From positions 1 through 36,118 of the forward strand of contig JAOUEE010000005.1 of the NCBI GenBank assembly GCA_029858875.1: a stretch of 36,118 nt of DNA, read 5' to 3'. This document shows, in pieces, positions 7,770 to 16,512 of this stretch. The DNA comes from Acidimicrobiia bacterium (GTDB lineage: Bacteria > Actinomycetota > Acidimicrobiia > Acidimicrobiales > SHLQ01). The position numbers and the translations under genes were made by a program. Positions within the stretch are counted from its first letter, which is position 1. Every line of letters starts with the position of its first letter. The notes under the pieces are model-generated. The model was not told where the DNA came from, ran no database searches, and saw only the letters and a program-made list of their open reading frames with translations.

Positions 7770-9392
7770 TCAGCTGGCGTCGACGGTGCGGGCCGCGCTG
7801 CGGCGCTCGGCGTCGAGTCGGCCCAAGGTGGGCTCCACCGAGTGATCGACGAACGACATCATCTCGGCGATGGCCTTGTGACCGGCCTGATCGGCGATGA
7901 GGCGGTGCATGTCCTGGCAGACGGCCCGGTACGCGGGGTGGCCTTGGGGGGTGGTGCGCAACTCGAGCATGTGCATGGCTTCGCGAGCGTTGAGCTGCAT
8001 CATGAATCGAACCTTGTAGGCCAACGACACGGCGTACACCGATTGATCGGGGAAGTGCTCGTCGAGCACGCCGTGGAGCTCGGCCGAGCGGTGCATGGCC
8101 TCGTCGAAGACGCCGGTCTGGCCAGCGGCATCGATCTCCGGGGGGCGGGTGTAGCCGTGGTGCGGTGCGAGGCGCTGCCAGTCGATGGTGAGCATGCGGT
8201 GGCGCTGGAGGTCGCGAAAGGCCCCGTAGTCGGCCAGGACGTCGAACCGGTAGGAGGGCCGCTCGAGACCACGACCAGGCTTGTGACGCCGGTTCTTGCG
8301 ATTCCCGACGTAGGCCCGCATCACCGACAGCCGATCGTCGACCGACATGGCCCGCACCCGCTGCTCGATCTGGCGTTCGGGCAGGTCGAGGTGGGGATAC
8401 AGCATGGCCGCCACCAGCTTGATCTCGGCATCGGGGTCGAAGTCGACCAACTCGACCTGCGCGGCGGGCAGCGGGGCCGGTTCATCGGCGAACAGCTCGG
8501 CGGTGACCCCCTCCATGGCGTCGCGGGTATCGCTGAGGTACTCGCTGGTGACCATGCCCCGGTCGGCCAGGTCGACGCGCTTGAGGAAGCTCGGAATGAC
8601 CTTGCGGAGCTCGTCGAGCATGAGGTCGGCGTAGCTACGGGCCTCGGGCAGGACGTGCGACCGCATGCGCAACAACAAGGCCTCGTAGGCCTGTCCGGTG
8701 CCGTAGATGCCGACGTTGGACAACGAGGCCGCCGGCAGGATGCCGCGTACCGAATCGAAGGCCCGGGCCCGGATGGCGGTGTGGTAGACGGTGTCGGGAT
8801 CGCTGGGGTCCTTGACCACGTGCTCGCGGTAGAAGTCGACCATGGCCGGAACCAGCTCGCTGTACGAGTCGAACAGGCGGTCCATGTCTCCCACGTAGCG
8901 GGTACCCAACGCCGAGGCCAGGATCTCGGGATCCCGGTAGTACCGATAACGCCCGCCGAGCCGCTTGTCGTAGCTGATGTAGCGGGTGGACTGCTCGAGG
9001 TACGAGGCCAACCGGCCCCACTCCAACACCTTGGTGAGCACATTGGACGCCTGCTCACAGGCCAGGTGCACCCCGCCCAGCTGGGCCACACTGTCGTCGC
9101 CGTACTGGAAGAACACCCGATCGTAGAGCTCCTCGGCTCGTCTGAGCCCGACGGTGGCGTCGATGGTCTCATCGCCGCTGATGTCGAGGTCGCCGACGAA
9201 TTCCTTCAGGAACAGGCGGCGCAGACTGAGCGAGGATCGCGAGTAGCGGGCGAACAAGGCCCCCTTGACCACCTCGGGCAGGTTGACGAGCGCGAAGACC
9301 GGCTGGTCGAGGTTGGTGAAGTAGCGACGGAGGATGTCGGCTTCATCGGAGGTGAATTCCTCGGCGACGTACGCAGTCACGGGCTCTGACAC
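7770..9392 (-). CDS. Tandem ThyX-fold protein (FAD-dependent thymidylate synthase homologue, two degenerate halves)
   Basis: 540 aa; N-half WGRLASYLEQSTRY and LPAASLSNVGIYGTGQAYEALLLRM; C-half LQRHRMLTIDWQRLAPHHGY and NAREAMHMLELRTTPQGHPAYR. Confidence 0.8.
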   Translation of the reverse strand: MSEPVTAYVAEEFTSDEADILRRYFTNLDQPVFALVNLPEVVKGALFARYSRSSLSLRRLFLKEFVGDLDISGDETIDATVGLRRAEELYDRVFFQYGDDSVAQLGGVHLACEQASNVLTKVLEWGRLASYLEQSTRYISYDKRLGGRYRYYRDPEILASALGTRYVGDMDRLFDSYSELVPAMVDFYREHVVKDPSDPDTVYHTAIRARAFDSVRGILPAASLSNVGIYGTGQAYEALLLRMRSHVLPEARSYADLMLDELRKVIPSFLKRVDLADRGMVTSEYLSDTRDAMEGVTAELFADEPAPLPAAQVELVDFDPDAEIKLVAAMLYPHLDLPERQIEQRVRAMSVDDRLSVMRAYVGNRKNRRHKPGRGLERPSYRFDVLADYGAFRDLQRHRMLTIDWQRLAPHHGYTRPPEIDAAGQTGVFDEAMHRSAELHGVLDEHFPDQSVYAVSLAYKVRFMMQLNAREAMHMLELRTTPQGHPAYRAVCQDMHRLIADQAGHKAIAEMMSFVDHSVEPTLGRLDAERRSAARTVDAS

Positions 9393-9423
9393 TAGGGCTT
9401 CTCGTGGGATGGGCCGCGGACGC

Positions 9424-10605
9424 TCACGAGCCGTGGAACGCCTTGGCGGCGTCGATGATGGACGGGTCGGTCCACAGGTCGATGATGGTCATGGCCATGG
9501 CCTTGGCGCCGTCGATCACGGCCCGATCACCGTGTTCGGAGCGGGAGTGGGTGGCGAATTCGGGCGTGTGGATGGCCGAGCCATCGGGGGCCACCTTGAT
9601 CATGGGGTGGATGGACGGCACGACATGGCTGACGTTGCCCATGTCGGTGCTGCCCACCACAGTGGCGGTGCGACTAGGCGCGACCGGTGTGCGGCCCAGG
9701 GCGGTGGCGTTGGCGGCATAGCAGGCCAGCAGCGGATCGTTGTCGGCCATGTCGGCGTAGGCCGGCTCCTCCCATTCGTACTCCAGCTGACAGCCCGCGG
9801 CATCGGCGCCGGCCTGGAGGCAGCCCAGCACCCGTTCCTTCAGCGGCTCGAGGCTGGTCAGGGTGGGACTGCGGACGTACCACTCGGCCGCGGCGCGCTC
9901 GGGCACGATGTTGGGCTTTTCGCCCGCATCGGTGAAGATCCCGTGGATGCGCTCCTCGGGCAGGATGTGCTGACGCAGGGCGGCGACGTTGTTGTACCCG
10001 AGGACAGCGGCATCGAGGGCATTGCGGCCCCGTTCCGGGGCAGCTGCGGCGTGGGCGGCGGTGCCCCGGTAGGTGGCCCGCAGTCGCTGGATGGCGATGG
10101 TGGACATGGTGAGCAGCTCATGCGCGGCGGGGTGGACCATCATGGCGGCGTCCACATCGGCGAAGGCGCCGCGGTCGATCATGTAGACCTTGCCGCCGCC
10201 ACCTTCCTCAGCCGGCGTTCCCAGGATGGTGATCCGCCCGCCTGTCTCGGCCGCGATGCTGGCTGCGGCCAGCCCGGCGCCCAGTCCGGCCGCAGCGATG
10301 ATGTTGTGTCCACAGCCGTGGCCCAGGCCGGGGAGCGCGTCGTACTCACAGCACACCGCCACGTTGGGACCCTCGACACCGGCCGACGCGGCGAAGGCGG
10401 TCTCGAGCCCGTACGCCGATCGCTCGACGCTGAGGCCGTGCGCCTCGATGGCGTCAGTCAACAGCTGGTGGGCGAAGTGCTCCTCGAAACAGAGCTCGGG
10501 GTGGTCGTGGATCTGATGGGAGATCTCGATGAGCGCATCGGTGTGATCGTCCACGAACTGCGCCGCTTGCTGCTTGGCCGGGGTCGATCGGTCCGAGGGC
10601 GCCAT
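9424..10605 (-). CDS. M20-family amidohydrolase/peptidase
   Basis: CCEYDALPGLGHGCGHNIIAAAGLGAGLA, GTPAEEGGGGKVYMIDRGAF, GTAAHAAAAPERGRNALDA, GSTDMGNVSHVVPSIHPMIKV. Confidence 0.92.
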   Translation of the reverse strand: MAPSDRSTPAKQQAAQFVDDHTDALIEISHQIHDHPELCFEEHFAHQLLTDAIEAHGLSVERSAYGLETAFAASAGVEGPNVAVCCEYDALPGLGHGCGHNIIAAAGLGAGLAAASIAAETGGRITILGTPAEEGGGGKVYMIDRGAFADVDAAMMVHPAAHELLTMSTIAIQRLRATYRGTAAHAAAAPERGRNALDAAVLGYNNVAALRQHILPEERIHGIFTDAGEKPNIVPERAAAEWYVRSPTLTSLEPLKERVLGCLQAGADAAGCQLEYEWEEPAYADMADNDPLLACYAANATALGRTPVAPSRTATVVGSTDMGNVSHVVPSIHPMIKVAPDGSAIHTPEFATHSRSEHGDRAVIDGAKAMAMTIIDLWTDPSIIDAAKAFHGS

Positions 10606-10611
10606 CGGGCC

Positions 10612-10617
10612 AGACTA
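10612..10617 (-). promoter_or_regulatory. Candidate -10 (TAGTCT) 6 nt before ATG of M20 gene
   Basis: TAGTCT-ggcccg-ATG. Confidence 0.45.
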
Positions 10618-10675
10618 TTTGGCTGTGCTGGGCCGCGCCGACCCGTGGGTCAGGAATGCGAGGATGGCGCAGTCC

Positions 10676-11287
10676 TCACACCACGACACCCAGCGCTTCG
10701 GGTTCGATCTCCACGGCCAGTCGTCGGACCCGCCGGTGCCGGCGGCCGTCGATGTAGACGTCGATCGGGCGCTCGAACGACCACTCCCCTGCCGTCACGC
10801 GCCGCTGAGCGATGCCGGGGTGCGGCACGTGCGTACCACCGGGGAGCCGTTGGCGGGCCTTCCATCGATCACCCCAGCCGAGATCCGCCTCGAGCACATC
10901 CAGGCGACCGTCGCCCGGGTGGGCGCGCGGGGCCACGTTCCAGCTGCCGAGAAACGCCGCGTTCATCACCCCGATCGTCGTACCCCGCCAGGCCCACCGT
11001 CGGGCGATGCAATGAGCGGCGAACCAGTGGTCTTGATCGTCGATGCGGGCCCGGCCGATGTCGACGGTGAGTTGCACCGCGTCGTCACCGACGAGACGTC
11101 GCCGGTCACCTCGACCACCCAGGGTGCGGCACAGGTCACCACCGACCAGACCCACGGGAGCCGGGTGGCGGTTCTCGAGGCGGGCCGACCGCACGTGATC
11201 GCTGACGGCGGCGTCGGAATCGCAGACGAACCCATCAGGGGCGAGGCGACCGGGCTCCCCCCATGGTTGGCCCTTCTCGAGGGTCAC
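10676..11287 (-). CDS. Diacylglycerol/lipid-kinase-like protein, C-terminal-domain only (tentative)
   Basis: MNAAFLGSWNVAPRAHPGDGRLDVLEADLGWGDRWKARQRLPGGTHVPHPGI...VYIDGRRHRRVRRLAVEIEPEALGVVV resembles the DAGK C-terminal half; no N-terminal catalytic domain with GGDGT. GTGA overlap with helicase stop. Confidence 0.55.
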   Translation of the reverse strand: MTLEKGQPWGEPGRLAPDGFVCDSDAAVSDHVRSARLENRHPAPVGLVGGDLCRTLGGRGDRRRLVGDDAVQLTVDIGRARIDDQDHWFAAHCIARRWAWRGTTIGVMNAAFLGSWNVAPRAHPGDGRLDVLEADLGWGDRWKARQRLPGGTHVPHPGIAQRRVTAGEWSFERPIDVYIDGRRHRRVRRLAVEIEPEALGVVV

Positions 11288-13821
11288 GACGCCTCGGCGT
11301 CGGTGGGCTCGTCGTCGATGGCGGTGGATGCCGCCACCACGCCGCGGTGCAGCGCATCGGCTGCCTGCCGGGCCACTGCGGCGGTTGCCGGCCGATCGGC
11401 CACGTGACCGAGCTGACGGAGGAGATCGATCAACTGCTTCATGTTGCGGACGAAGTCGCCTCCGGACAAGAAGTCGAGGTCGAGCAGGTCCTCCAGATCC
11501 TGGCCGGCCGTCCAGGCGTGGACAACGGCGAACAGCGTGGCGTCGGGTGATCCGCTGGCGGGTACGCCGTGATGGTCCTCGAGGGACTGGAGATCGCGAG
11601 CCAGGCGTTCGAGCCGAGTGGCCCGTCGACGGGCATCGGCATCGGGAAACCAGGGGCTGGGAGGGGGATCGGCGCTGCGGTGCTCGTAGGTGAGACAGGA
11701 GGCCAGCCCGGCGAGAGTAGGCGCGTCCAGCCCATCGAACAGGCCATCGCCGATGGCCAGGCTGATGAGCAGATCCCGCTCGTGGTAGATGCCGCGTAGG
11801 CGGTGGCCGGCTGCGGTGAGCTCCCAGCCCCGTCGGTGATCGGTGTCCTCGAGCACGGCCATCACGGCGGCGAACTGCTCGTCGATGGTGCCGGCCCGGC
11901 GGGTCATTGCCGCCCGTAGCCGTTTGACCTCGTCTTCGAGCCGATCGTACCGGCCCAACATGGCGGCTTCGCCGCCCGCTTCGGGTACGGCTTCACCCGA
12001 GGCGTCGGCCGGAGTTGCTCGGCGGAACCGGGACGTGCGCAAGCGGTGGGCGACGTCGTCCTGGAACCGCCGTTGGGCCGGCTCGTACGGTGCGGGAAGC
12101 TCGACGGCGCCCACGACGACCGGCGCCTGGGGCAGCTCGCCCTGGTCGAAGGTGGACACGTTGGCGTCGCGGTCGATGACCCGCAGCCGAACCCGGCCCT
12201 TGCCTCGATAGGCCACCGACAGCACGGCGGCGCGGTCGACGTCGGGCAGGCCGTCGACGACCTCGCCGGGCTGCAGCCGGCTGAGCGTGTCGGTGAGGTC
12301 AACGGCCTGCGTTCCCGACTGTGCCACTCGTTGGCGGACCGCGGCGATGTCACCGAGTCGCTCGGCCAGCTCGTTGCGCCGCCGTTCGCCACGGTCGAGA
12401 TCCTGCTGCATCCGTTCGAGCGTGTGTCGGGTCTGGAACTGGGCGAACGAGCTGGCCAGTAGCCGGTGGGCCTGCTCCTCCTCGTAGCGATTCACCAGGT
12501 TGGCGGCCATGTTGTAGGTCGGTCGGAAGGCCGACCGCAGCTCGAACTCCCGTGATCGGGCCAGACGGGCGATGTCGTCGAAGGGGACGTATGGCGACCA
12601 CAGCACCACGGCGGTGCCGAGATCGTCGATGCCCCGCCGCCCGGCCCGTCCGGTGAGCTGGGTGAACTGGCCCGGCGTGAGCATCTCGTGGTGCTCACCG
12701 GTGAACTTGGACAACTTCTCGATCACGACCGATCGGGCGGGCATGTTGATGCCCAGGGCCAGGGTCTCGGTGGCGAACACCACTTTGACCAGCCCGGCCA
12801 CGAAGCAGCGCTCGACGGCTTCCTTGAACGCCGGCACCATGCCTGCGTGGTGGGCGGCCACCCCGGCGCGCAGCGCCCGTCGGAGCTCATCGAATCCGAG
12901 GACGGCGAGATCGGTCGCGCACAGATGGCGCACCCGCTCGTCGAGGAGCCGGTCGATCTCGACCCGTTCGCCCTCGGTGGTGAGAACCAGCCCGGCGTCC
13001 AGGCAGCGCTGCATCGACTCGTGGCACGCGGCTCGACTGAAGATGAAGTAGATGACGGGCAACAGATCGGCCTTGCGCAGCGACTCGATCATCTCGAGGC
13101 GTCTGGGCGTGAAGTAGGGCCGGCGCGGTCGGCCTCGACCCCGGCGGCCGGGCGTCGGATCGAACCGGTAGCCCTCGCGGTTGGGTCGACCCTTGATGAG
13201 CGTCGGGATCAAGTGCGGTTTCGGCGCCCTTCGTTCACCGATCGCGTAGAGGTGGCGGAGCTCGACCGGCCGCCGGGTCTCCACCACGCACACCGTGGGA
13301 CCACGCACCGACGTCATCCATTCGGCCAGCTCGTCGGCGTTGGACACGGTCGCCGACAGACCCACGATGCGCACCGAATGCGGAAGGTGGATGATCACCT
13401 CCTCCCAGACCGGGCCCCGATAGGCGTCCTCGAGGTAGTGGACCTCGTCCAGGATCACGCACCCCAGGTCGTCGACGGCCCCCGAGTGGCCGTACAACAT
13501 GTTGCGCAGGACCTCGGTGGTCATCACCACGACCGGGGCGTCCGGATTGATCGAGTTGTCGCCGGTGAGCAGACCGACTCGGGCCGGCCCCAGCTGCTCG
13601 CGCAGATCGTGGAACTTCTGGTTGGAGAGCGCCTTTATGGGCGTCGTGTAGAACGACCGCTCTTCGTTGCGGAGGGCCCGGGCGATGGCGTGCTCGGCCA
13701 CCACCGTCTTGCCCGACCCGGTGGGTGCGGCCACCAGGACGGACTTCCCCCGATCGATCGCCTCGTGGGCCTGACGCTGGAAGCGGTCCAGTTCGAAGTC
13801 GTACTCGCCCAGTTCGCTCAC
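11284..13821 (-). CDS. helY: Ski2/Mtr4-like DEVH-box RNA helicase
   Basis: FQRQAHEAIDRGKSVLVAAPTGSGKTVVAEHAI, DEVHYL, GLSATVSN, QLTGRAGRRGID; syntenic with tatC/tatA as in other Actinobacteria. Confidence 0.93.
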   Translation of the reverse strand: MSELGEYDFELDRFQRQAHEAIDRGKSVLVAAPTGSGKTVVAEHAIARALRNEERSFYTTPIKALSNQKFHDLREQLGPARVGLLTGDNSINPDAPVVVMTTEVLRNMLYGHSGAVDDLGCVILDEVHYLEDAYRGPVWEEVIIHLPHSVRIVGLSATVSNADELAEWMTSVRGPTVCVVETRRPVELRHLYAIGERRAPKPHLIPTLIKGRPNREGYRFDPTPGRRGRGRPRRPYFTPRRLEMIESLRKADLLPVIYFIFSRAACHESMQRCLDAGLVLTTEGERVEIDRLLDERVRHLCATDLAVLGFDELRRALRAGVAAHHAGMVPAFKEAVERCFVAGLVKVVFATETLALGINMPARSVVIEKLSKFTGEHHEMLTPGQFTQLTGRAGRRGIDDLGTAVVLWSPYVPFDDIARLARSREFELRSAFRPTYNMAANLVNRYEEEQAHRLLASSFAQFQTRHTLERMQQDLDRGERRRNELAERLGDIAAVRQRVAQSGTQAVDLTDTLSRLQPGEVVDGLPDVDRAAVLSVAYRGKGRVRLRVIDRDANVSTFDQGELPQAPVVVGAVELPAPYEPAQRRFQDDVAHRLRTSRFRRATPADASGEAVPEAGGEAAMLGRYDRLEDEVKRLRAAMTRRAGTIDEQFAAVMAVLEDTDHRRGWELTAAGHRLRGIYHERDLLISLAIGDGLFDGLDAPTLAGLASCLTYEHRSADPPPSPWFPDADARRRATRLERLARDLQSLEDHHGVPASGSPDATLFAVVHAWTAGQDLEDLLDLDFLSGGDFVRNMKQLIDLLRQLGHVADRPATAAVARQAADALHRGVVAASTAIDDEPTDAEAS

Positions 13822-14624
13822 GTCTCGACAGTGGCCCGCTTGCGGCGACGACGAGCGGCCAGGATTCCGTACAGGATCGAGATCTCGTAGAAGAGGTACA
13901 TCGGCACCGACAACACCATCAGTGTGATGGGATCGCCGGACGGTGTGATGACGGCCACGAGGGTCACGATGCCGACCAAGGCGTAGGGCCGGTTCTTGCG
14001 CAGCGTTCGATTGTCGAGCAGGCCCGCCATCTGGAGGAAGATGAGCAGGATGGGGAACTGGAAGCCGAGACCGAACGCCAGCATCATCTTGGTGACGAAG
14101 CTCAGATAGGGCATGGGTGAGAACAGCGCCTGGAGGTTGGGTCCGCCGATGTTGGTGAGGAAATCCAGGGCCCGGGGAATGCTCCAGTAGGCGAGCGCCG
14201 ACCCGCTGAAGAACAACAACACCCCCGATACGACGAACGGAATGGCGTAGCGCTTCTCGTGGGGGTACAGGCCAGGGGTGATGAAACGCCAGGCCTGCCA
14301 GAGGATCACCGGTATGGCGAGGGCGATGCCCCCGTATCCGGCCACGGTCAACCGGGTGGAGAACTCCTCGAGCGGGTCGCGGGTGACCAGCACGCAGTTC
14401 TCCTGGGTGAGCAGCGCTCCCCCATCGTCGGCCAGGCGTTCGGCTTCGGTGGGGAGGGTGTCACAGTACGGCGACACCAGGACATCGAAGATCTGGTCGT
14501 AGAAGATCCAGCACACGAGGGCGCCGCCGGCCACAGCCAACACGGATTTGAAGAGACGACCCCTGAGCTCGGTGAGGTGCTCGATGAGGGTCATCCGGCC
14601 TTCGACGGCTTCGGTGTCGGTCAT
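13818..14624 (-). CDS. tatC: Sec-independent protein translocase TatC
   Basis: MTDTEAVEGRMTLIEHLTELRGRLFKSVLA...FITPGLYPHEKRYAIPFV...FGLGFQFPILLIFL; ATG at 14624 (ORF track start is too long). Confidence 0.95.
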   Translation of the reverse strand: MTDTEAVEGRMTLIEHLTELRGRLFKSVLAVAGGALVCWIFYDQIFDVLVSPYCDTLPTEAERLADDGGALLTQENCVLVTRDPLEEFSTRLTVAGYGGIALAIPVILWQAWRFITPGLYPHEKRYAIPFVVSGVLLFFSGSALAYWSIPRALDFLTNIGGPNLQALFSPMPYLSFVTKMMLAFGLGFQFPILLIFLQMAGLLDNRTLRKNRPYALVGIVTLVAVITPSGDPITLMVLSVPMYLFYEISILYGILAARRRRKRATVET

Positions 14625-14625
14625 C

Positions 14626-15069
14626 TCAGGTTGGCGCGTCGTCCCCTGCGGCGTCGACGGTCGGGTCCGGGTCGGCCCCGTCGCCGTTGCCCAGGTTCTC
14701 GGCGCGGTCGCTCCCGGCCGGCGATTGCCGGGACTCGGCGAAGCCATTGCGCGCGCCGAGGTCCTCCTCGGCTCCGTCTTGTTCGGCGCTCGACGAGCCG
14801 GTCACCAGCTTCCGGCTGCGCTGTCGGCGTTGGCTCTCGGTATCGACCGCCTCCGAGGAGCGGGTCGCGTCGTCGCCCGTGCTGTCGGTGTCGAGTGAGA
14901 CCTCGTCCATGGCCGCTCGCATCTCGTTCTGGAACCCGGCCGACAAGCGCTTGAGCTCACCCACCGCATTGCCGACCTGGCGTGCGGCCGTCGGGAGTCG
15001 GGACGGCCCGAGAACGAGCAGTGCGACCACCAGGATGACGAGGATCTCTCCTCCTCCGAGGTTGCCCAT
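14626..15069 (-). CDS. tatA: Sec-independent translocase TatA/TatB
   Basis: MGNLGGGEILVILVVALLVLGPSRLPTAARQVGNAVGELKRLSAGFQNEM; adjacent to tatC. Confidence 0.9.
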   Translation of the reverse strand: MGNLGGGEILVILVVALLVLGPSRLPTAARQVGNAVGELKRLSAGFQNEMRAAMDEVSLDTDSTGDDATRSSEAVDTESQRRQRSRKLVTGSSSAEQDGAEEDLGARNGFAESRQSPAGSDRAENLGNGDGADPDPTVDAAGDDAPT

Positions 15070-15075
15070 GGCCGG

Positions 15076-15081
15076 AGTCTA
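15076..15081 (-). promoter_or_regulatory. Candidate -10 (TAGACT) 6 nt before ATG of tatA
   Basis: TAGACT-ccggcc-ATG. Confidence 0.5.
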
Positions 15082-15136
15082 GTGAGCCTTCAGCAGAGTC
15101 GGTGAGCAACGCCGACCCGCGACGGGGCCGGGCCGG

Positions 15137-15475
15137 TCAGCGCTGGCTGCTGATGCTGTCGAGTGCCTCGACCAGGCGCCCCTCGTCCTGGAGCACCGCA
15201 TGGAAGTCGATGATGTCGTCATGGTCGATCGGCTTTCCGCTCATCGGCCGTTCGTGGAGCTCGGCCGGAAGGGTCCACGTGTCGAGATGGACGCCCGATG
15301 CCACCAACAGATCGACCGTGCGGGCCTCGGCCGGCTTGACCACGGTCATGGCGCACGCCGGGCACCGGAACGAGTAGTCACCCCGATCGTCGTCCAAGCA
15401 CACGCGGACACGGACGTCCTCGGTGGTCAGCTCGACGTCTCCGCAGCTTGGGCACGTGGCCCGAATCGTTGCCAT
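15137..15475 (-). CDS. Small zinc-ribbon protein
   Basis: MATIRATCPSCGDVELTTEDVRVRVCLDDDRGDYSFRCPACAMTVVK: two CxxC knuckles; ATG at 15475 with GGAGG-type SD. Confidence 0.75.
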   Translation of the reverse strand: MATIRATCPSCGDVELTTEDVRVRVCLDDDRGDYSFRCPACAMTVVKPAEARTVDLLVASGVHLDTWTLPAELHERPMSGKPIDHDDIIDFHAVLQDEGRLVEALDSISSQR

Positions 15476-15739
15476 TGGCTCGAAAGCCCTCCTCGTGTCT
15501 CCTCCTTGATCGGCACGATGGGGCTGGGCCTTAACGGGTCGAACGGCCCTTCGCCCTGAGTCGTCCGGCCGGGAGGGGCCGGTCGATCCCGGCCGGCTGG
15601 GCAATCGTCAGTGGTTTTCGGTGTGTTTCGAGGGCGGGAAGGGGGTGGATCGGTGCGGCGTACGGGCCGCCTCCACCGAGATTCCCCACCTGGGTCGCAT
15701 CGCTGTGTCGCCGACCGGGTACCGGCGCCCGGCGATGGG

Positions 15740-15745
15740 TACCGT
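15740..15745 (+). promoter_or_regulatory. Candidate -10 (TACCGT) 6 nt before ATG of GDPD gene
   Basis: TACCGT-ggccag-ATG. Confidence 0.45.
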
Positions 15746-15751
15746 GGCCAG

Positions 15752-16462
15752 ATGGCCACTCGCATCGCCGCCTTGTTGGACCCACCGATCGGATTCGCCC
15801 ACCGCGGGGCACGAGCCCATGCTCCGGAGAACACCCTGGAGGCCTTCTCTCTGGCTGTTCGCCTGGGGGCGACGGGTCTGGAGAGCGATGTATGGCGCAC
15901 CCGAGACGGCGTTGCCGTGCTGGATCACGACGGTGTCGTCGGCGGCCGATTCCGGCGCCGGCCCATCAGCGAGGTCGATCGAGCCGAGCTGCCCGATCAC
16001 ATCCCCACCCTGGCCGAGTTCTACGCCGAGGTCGGTGGTGGGCTGCCCTTGTCGCTCGACGTCAAGGATGCCGCGGCGGCCGATGCCACCGTGACCGAGG
16101 CCCGGCGGGTCGGCGCGTCGGAGAACCTCTGGCTGTGCCACCACCGAACGAGCGTCCTCATCGAATGGCGTGATCGATTCGACGAGGTGCGCCTCGTCGA
16201 CTCCACTCGCTACCAGCGCATCGAAGAGGGCGCCGAACGCCGGGCCGCCGACCTGGCCGCCGCCGGTATCGACGCCATCAACATGCGACAGGACGACTGG
16301 AAAGGCGGCCTGGTGGCCCTGTTCCACCGCTTCGAGGTGCTGGCCTTCGGCTGGGATGCCCAGTTCGAACGGCACCTCGACGACCTGCTCGACATGGGCA
16401 TCGACGCCGTGTACTCCGACCACGTCGACCGCATGGTCGACCGCGTCAGCGCCCACTACTGA
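15752..16462 (+). CDS. Glycerophosphodiester phosphodiesterase family protein
   Basis: MATRIAALLDPPIGFAHRGARAHAPENTLEAFSLAVRLGATGLESDVWRTRDGVAVLDHD (HRG..PENT, E.D, HD motifs). Confidence 0.92.
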   Translation: MATRIAALLDPPIGFAHRGARAHAPENTLEAFSLAVRLGATGLESDVWRTRDGVAVLDHDGVVGGRFRRRPISEVDRAELPDHIPTLAEFYAEVGGGLPLSLDVKDAAAADATVTEARRVGASENLWLCHHRTSVLIEWRDRFDEVRLVDSTRYQRIEEGAERRAADLAAAGIDAINMRQDDWKGGLVALFHRFEVLAFGWDAQFERHLDDLLDMGIDAVYSDHVDRMVDRVSAHY

Positions 16463-16499
16463 CCCGACCGCGCCGGCGGGATCACCCCGCCCGGGTCAG
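16459..16499. terminator. Bidirectional hairpin between convergent GDPD and lepB genes
   Basis: CTGACCCG accgcgcc GGCGGG atcac CCCGCC CGGGTCAG: nested perfect arms of 8 and 6 bp. Confidence 0.65.
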
Positions 16500-16512
16500 G
16501 GTGTGCGTACCG

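Noticed and set aside
7752-9389. 545-aa plus-strand ORF opposite the ThyX-fold gene, and similar long antisense ORFs (9334-11070, 12688-13890, 19696-21006, 22594-24141, 27180-28511)
   Set aside because: Mirror ORFs expected in high-GC DNA; translations are Gly/Val/His/Asp-rich with no domain motifs, while the opposite strand encodes recognisable families.
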